DNA from: Rhizobiales bacterium UBA1912 | GTDB taxonomy: Bacteria > Pseudomonadota > Alphaproteobacteria > Rhizobiales > Devosiaceae | Length of the DNA: 64,000 nucleotides | Direction of reading: 5' to 3' | NCBI GenBank assembly: GCA_002337455.1 | Contig: DDGC01000023.1 | Span: 1-64,000 of the forward strand | Shown here: positions 60,863 to 64,000 of the stretch, piece by piece | How positions within the stretch are numbered: position 1 is the first letter of the stretch | How the letters are laid out: every line of letters starts with the position of its first letter | Notes under the pieces: generated by a model | What the model saw: the letters and a program-made list of their open reading frames with translations, nothing else | The model's database searches: none | Told to the model about the DNA's origin: nothing | Position numbers and translations under genes: made by a program

Positions 60863-62281
60863 TTGAACTTTGATGTCCGAATAATTGTTGCCCTGGCCCT
60901 TGCGGGCGCCGGCGCTTTGGCTGGTGCCTCGGTGACGTTTGCCCAAGGGGACGGATCGGGCACCGACAATCCCGATCTGTTGCGCGGATCGCTGGGCGTT
61001 GGGTGCCGCCCGGGAACGCTGTGCCAGTTTCCATCCCCCGACCTGATCGTGCCCGTAGTTCTGCCCACCGAGCCGCTGCCGCTTCTTGCTCCATCGCCAC
61101 CGGTTGCGGCCGCCGCGCCCGCGGCGCAATCAGCGCCCGCCGCCGCGCCTGCGCCGCTGGCCGCTTCTGTGCCGGTGCATTCAGATACGGCCGATTGGGG
61201 CGAATTGGGGTATGGGGTGGCGTTGCGGGGCGCCTATGTGCGCAGCGGGACGAGCGAGCGATTCGAATTGCTGGCGATCCCCTCGATCTCCTATTCGCGT
61301 TCGGGCGGGGTGACCGATCTGGCGCTGGGCGCTTCTGCGACGCTGGTGGCGCCGCAATCTGACGATGTGCGCGTCGGCGCGGCCAATGTTTCTGCCAATG
61401 TCGTCCATCGTTTATCACCCTCGGCAGGGCTGGCGTTCGATGCGGGGCTGTCGCTGTCGCAGGACGCGCCGGACGGATTGAGCACCGATGAAGCCGATCT
61501 GGCCAGCGCCCCGGTTTCGGTGTCGGGCACCGCAGGGCTGGGCTACACGCACCGGTTCGGCAATTTTGCGGTAACGGGCACAGCGGACGTCGCGCGCGAC
61601 TGGGTGGGCGATGCGGTGCGGACCGATAACACGGTGATCGACAACAGCCATGAGGGCGCGACGCGCTATGGCGCGGACCTGCGGGTTGGCTATGAGCTGA
61701 CGCCGGTCGTCGGGGTGTTCGGACAGGGCGGGGCCGGGCGAACCGACTTCGATGGCATCGACCCGGACCTCGGTTTCAGCCGCTCGGGCAGCGATTTCGA
61801 GTTGCGGGGCGGCCTTACGGCAAACTGGCAGGATGTCGTGACGCTGGAGGCCTCAATAGGGTCGGGATGGCGGTCGTTTGATAGTGGAGCGGTTCCGGAA
61901 GCGCAGAGCTGGCTCTATGGCGTATCGGTGGGCTATCGACCGACAACGACCACCGAGTTGACGGCGAGCTTTGATACCGAGCTGACGCCCGGCGAGGGCA
62001 GTTCAGGCGCCAGCGCAACCTATGGTCTGGGGCTCGACGCCCGGCACAGGGCCAATTCATGGCTTGCGTTGCGGGCCTCGACCGGTGCGCAATGGATGGT
62101 GCCCGAGGATGGCACAGCCGAGAGCCGGAGCTATTCGGCCGGGCTGGGGGCCGATTTGACTCTCGGCCAGCACACGACGGCAACGCTGGACTATGAGTAT
62201 GGATTGCGCGAGGACCCCGCCGCGGCGGTTGTGAGCCGCGACGAGCACCGGATCAGCGGTGGGCTCAGTCTTCAATACTGA
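60863..62281 (+). CDS. Outer-membrane beta-barrel protein (BBP2-like)
   Basis: A 472-residue exported protein. After the signal (NFDVRIIVALALAGAGALAGASVTFAQ) comes a Pro/Ala-rich linker (residues about 65-105), then a barrel of alternating strands such as GYGVALRGAYVR, FELLAIPSISYSRSG and SVSGTAGLGYTHRF, ending in the outer-membrane signature GGLSLQY with a C-terminal aromatic residue. TTG 60863 is the only upstream start and is preceded by GGAA. Function unknown; family members are often tied to polysaccharide export. It overlaps the end of galU by 17 bases. Confidence 0.78.
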   Translation: MNFDVRIIVALALAGAGALAGASVTFAQGDGSGTDNPDLLRGSLGVGCRPGTLCQFPSPDLIVPVVLPTEPLPLLAPSPPVAAAAPAAQSAPAAAPAPLAASVPVHSDTADWGELGYGVALRGAYVRSGTSERFELLAIPSISYSRSGGVTDLALGASATLVAPQSDDVRVGAANVSANVVHRLSPSAGLAFDAGLSLSQDAPDGLSTDEADLASAPVSVSGTAGLGYTHRFGNFAVTGTADVARDWVGDAVRTDNTVIDNSHEGATRYGADLRVGYELTPVVGVFGQGGAGRTDFDGIDPDLGFSRSGSDFELRGGLTANWQDVVTLEASIGSGWRSFDSGAVPEAQSWLYGVSVGYRPTTTTELTASFDTELTPGEGSSGASATYGLGLDARHRANSWLALRASTGAQWMVPEDGTAESRSYSAGLGADLTLGQHTTATLDYEYGLREDPAAAVVSRDEHRISGGLSLQY

Positions 62282-63161
62282 TGGGTGTGTCCTCGGTCAG
62301 TTTTTTGAGCTCGCTGAGGAAAGTATCGGCAATATCGGGCCGGTCGAGCGCGAAGGCGACGTTGGCGGTCAGGAAGCCGATCTTTGAGCCACAATCGAAA
62401 ACCTGTCCGTCATATTTGACGCCGATGAAGGGCTGACGGTCCATGAGGAAACGCATGGCGTCGGTAATCTGGATTTCGCCCCCTGTACCAACCGTCTGCT
62501 CGCCCAGAAGCGCGAAGATCTCTGGCTGGAGGATATAACGACCTGAAATAATGAGGTTGGAGGGCGCGTCCTCGGGCCTGGGTTTTTCGACCATGCCGGT
62601 GATGGCAAAGCCCTGGTCGGGGCCTTCGCCGCGTCCGATGACGCCGTAAGACGAGACGTCCTGGGGTGCGCATTCCTCAACGGCGATGATGTTGCCGCCC
62701 GATTCTTCGTAGGTGTCCATCATCTGCTTGAGGACGCCAGGCGAGGATTTGAAGATCATGTCGGGCAGCAACAGCGCGAAAGGCTCACTGCCGACGATAT
62801 CGCGGGCGCACCAGACAGCATGGCCGAGACCCAACGGTTCCTGCTGGCGGGTGAAGCTCGATTGGCCGGCCTTGGGGAGGTCACGGCGGAGCTGTTCGAG
62901 CGCCGCGGTCTTGCCGCGCGCTTCGAGAGTCGCTTCGAGCTCGAACTGGCGGTCGAAATGATCCTCGATGACGCCCTTGTTGCGCCCGGTGACGAAAACG
63001 AAGTGCTCGATGCCCGCCTCGCGGGCCTCGTCGACGGCGTACTGGATGACCGGTTTGTCGACGACCGTCAGCATCTCCTTGGGCATGGCTTTGGTGGCGG
63101 GAAGAAACCTTGTTCCAAGGCCGGCGACGGGAAAGACGGCTGTACGGACTCTGCGGACCAC
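62265..63161 (-). CDS. galU: UTP-glucose-1-phosphate uridylyltransferase
   Basis: A 298-residue nucleotidyltransferase. The nucleotide-binding signature is AVFPVAGLGTRFLPATKAMPKEML; others are LGLGHAVWCARDI, FALLLPDMIF, GMVEKP and the C-terminal YDGQVFDCGSKIGFLTANV. It makes UDP-glucose. GTG 63161 was chosen because GGGAG sits seven bases upstream and the N-terminus then matches the family; an ATG at 63191 adds ten residues with no ribosome site. It diverges from galE. Confidence 0.95.
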   Translation of the reverse strand: MVRRVRTAVFPVAGLGTRFLPATKAMPKEMLTVVDKPVIQYAVDEAREAGIEHFVFVTGRNKGVIEDHFDRQFELEATLEARGKTAALEQLRRDLPKAGQSSFTRQQEPLGLGHAVWCARDIVGSEPFALLLPDMIFKSSPGVLKQMMDTYEESGGNIIAVEECAPQDVSSYGVIGRGEGPDQGFAITGMVEKPRPEDAPSNLIISGRYILQPEIFALLGEQTVGTGGEIQITDAMRFLMDRQPFIGVKYDGQVFDCGSKIGFLTANVAFALDRPDIADTFLSELKKLTEDTPISIED

Positions 63162-63286
63162 TTCATACTCCCTCGAAATTTGCTTTGACATAAACTAAGA
63201 CAGTTTCAATGTCTTAATGCAAGATTGTGGTGTCAGTTGCATTCATGCGACGCATGTGAACACACGGGCGGATTTAGGGACAGCTA

Positions 63287-64000
63287 TGGGTATTCTGGTT
63301 ACTGGCGGCGCGGGGTATATCGGGTCCCACATGGTGCTTCACCTTGCCGATGCGGGCGAAAAAGTCGTCGTGCTCGATAATCTGACCACGGGTTTCCCCT
63401 GGCTGGTCGATCATCGGGTGAAACTGGTCGAAGGCAATGTGGCCGATGCCGATCTGGTGTCAAAAGTCATTGCCGAACACGAGATCGATGCCATCATTCA
63501 CTTTGCCGGTTCGATCGTCGTGCCGGAATCGGTGGAAAACCCGCTCAAATATTACAAGAACAACACCGCCAACACGCGCGATCTGATCGCGGCGGCGGTG
63601 GCCGGTGGGGTCAAGCATTTCATTTTTTCATCGACCGCCGCGGTTTATGGAATGGTGGGGCTCGAGCCGGTGGGCGAGGACGCCATCCTCTCTCCGGTCT
63701 CGCCTTATGGACGGTCCAAATTGATGAGCGAATGGATGCTGGCCGATGTCGCTGCGGCGCATCCGATGACTTATGGCGTCCTGCGCTATTTCAACGTGGC
63801 GGGTGCCGATCCCGAAATGCGGTCGGGGCAATCGACGGCGGGGGCGACCCATCTGATCAAGGTGGCGGTGCAGACAGCGCTTGGGCATCGCGACAAGATG
63901 AACGTCTTCGGGGACGATTACCCAACCCCGGATGGGACCTGCGTGCGTGACTATATCCATGTCTCGGACCTCGTTGCCGCACATGGGCTGCTGCTCGGTC
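63287..64000 (+). CDS. galE: UDP-glucose 4-epimerase, N-terminal part (runs off the window)
   Basis: An open frame from ATG 63287 to the right edge (238 codons, no stop). It shows the NAD motif TGGAGYIGSHM, HFAGSIVVPES, the Ser/Tyr/Lys catalytic set in FSSTAAVYG and SPYGRSKL, LRYFNVAGADP, and the DGTCVRDYIHVSDL motif, all typical of GalE. It converts UDP-glucose and UDP-galactose. It lies next to divergent galU, so the two supply sugar nucleotides for cell-surface polysaccharides. Confidence 0.95.

Overview
The window is a high-GC (estimated by eye at about 60-65%) chromosomal segment of an alphaproteobacterium. Gene content (Ugp-type ABC systems, Entner-Doudoroff aldolase, PomAB-like stator, SlyX, DUF2277, DUF1007-NicO fusion) and 'CCCCGGC...GCCGGGG' palindromic repeats suggest Hyphomicrobiales, perhaps a Devosia/Pelagibacterium-like genus. 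The genus is inference only. No tRNA, rRNA, CRISPR array, prophage or insertion sequence was seen.

Region 1 (1-15.7 kb). After the tail of pntB comes an accessory catabolic locus. It holds a GntR/FCD regulator with RidA and a CobW GTPase, and a cytosine/creatinine-deaminase-like amidohydrolase. A six-gene operon (9195 to 3997, minus) encodes an opine-dehydrogenase-like protein, a dipicolinate-synthase-A-like protein, a hydantoinase, a degenerate dioxygenase-like protein, a tautomerase and an isochorismatase-VOC fusion. A four-gene unit (14679 to 9312, minus) encodes an enolase-superfamily enzyme, a creatinase-like M24 protein, an ATZ/TRZ amidohydrolase, and then a tandem glycine riboswitch in front of a DadA-like FAD oxidoreductase. 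Two small plus-strand genes follow. The three promoter regions carry the same double operator (two GATC-centred boxes exactly 13 bp apart), so the locus looks like one regulon. The enzyme classes fit stepwise opening and deamination of a cyclic ureide or guanidine (creatinine or hydantoin type) to an N-substituted glycine and then glycine. The substrate is inferred.

Region 2 (15.8-28.5 kb). A seven-gene Ugp-type ABC operon has two tandem paralogous binding proteins, a tyrosine-phosphatase-like protein and a metallophosphoesterase. It diverges from a TetR regulator that has a perfect operator-like palindrome just before its start. An amino-acid ABC operon and a K+/H+ antiporter follow.

Region 3 (28.6-43.3 kb). 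This is a mixed set: flavin reductase diverging from a cysteine-rich (probably Fe-S) regulator, an MhqO/MhqD-like quinone-detoxification pair, a diguanylate cyclase, small acetyltransferases, RidA, a VOC protein, GntR-gabD, a nuclease, DoxX, SlyX, a PfkB kinase and an MFS transporter. Two copies of a roughly 120-bp hairpin repeat with covarying arms sit between convergent genes.

Region 4 (43.3-64 kb). Mostly core functions: eda-modE-modA-modB (no modC) with a molybdenum-box-like operator, nadA-nadB, a secreted carbonic anhydrase, a serine hydrolase and AraC block, a creatininase-family gene with LysR, a DUF1007-NicO metal transporter, hemH, an SPFH/NfeD pair, a PomAB-like stator pair, an outer-membrane beta-barrel protein, galU, and the first part of galE running off the window.
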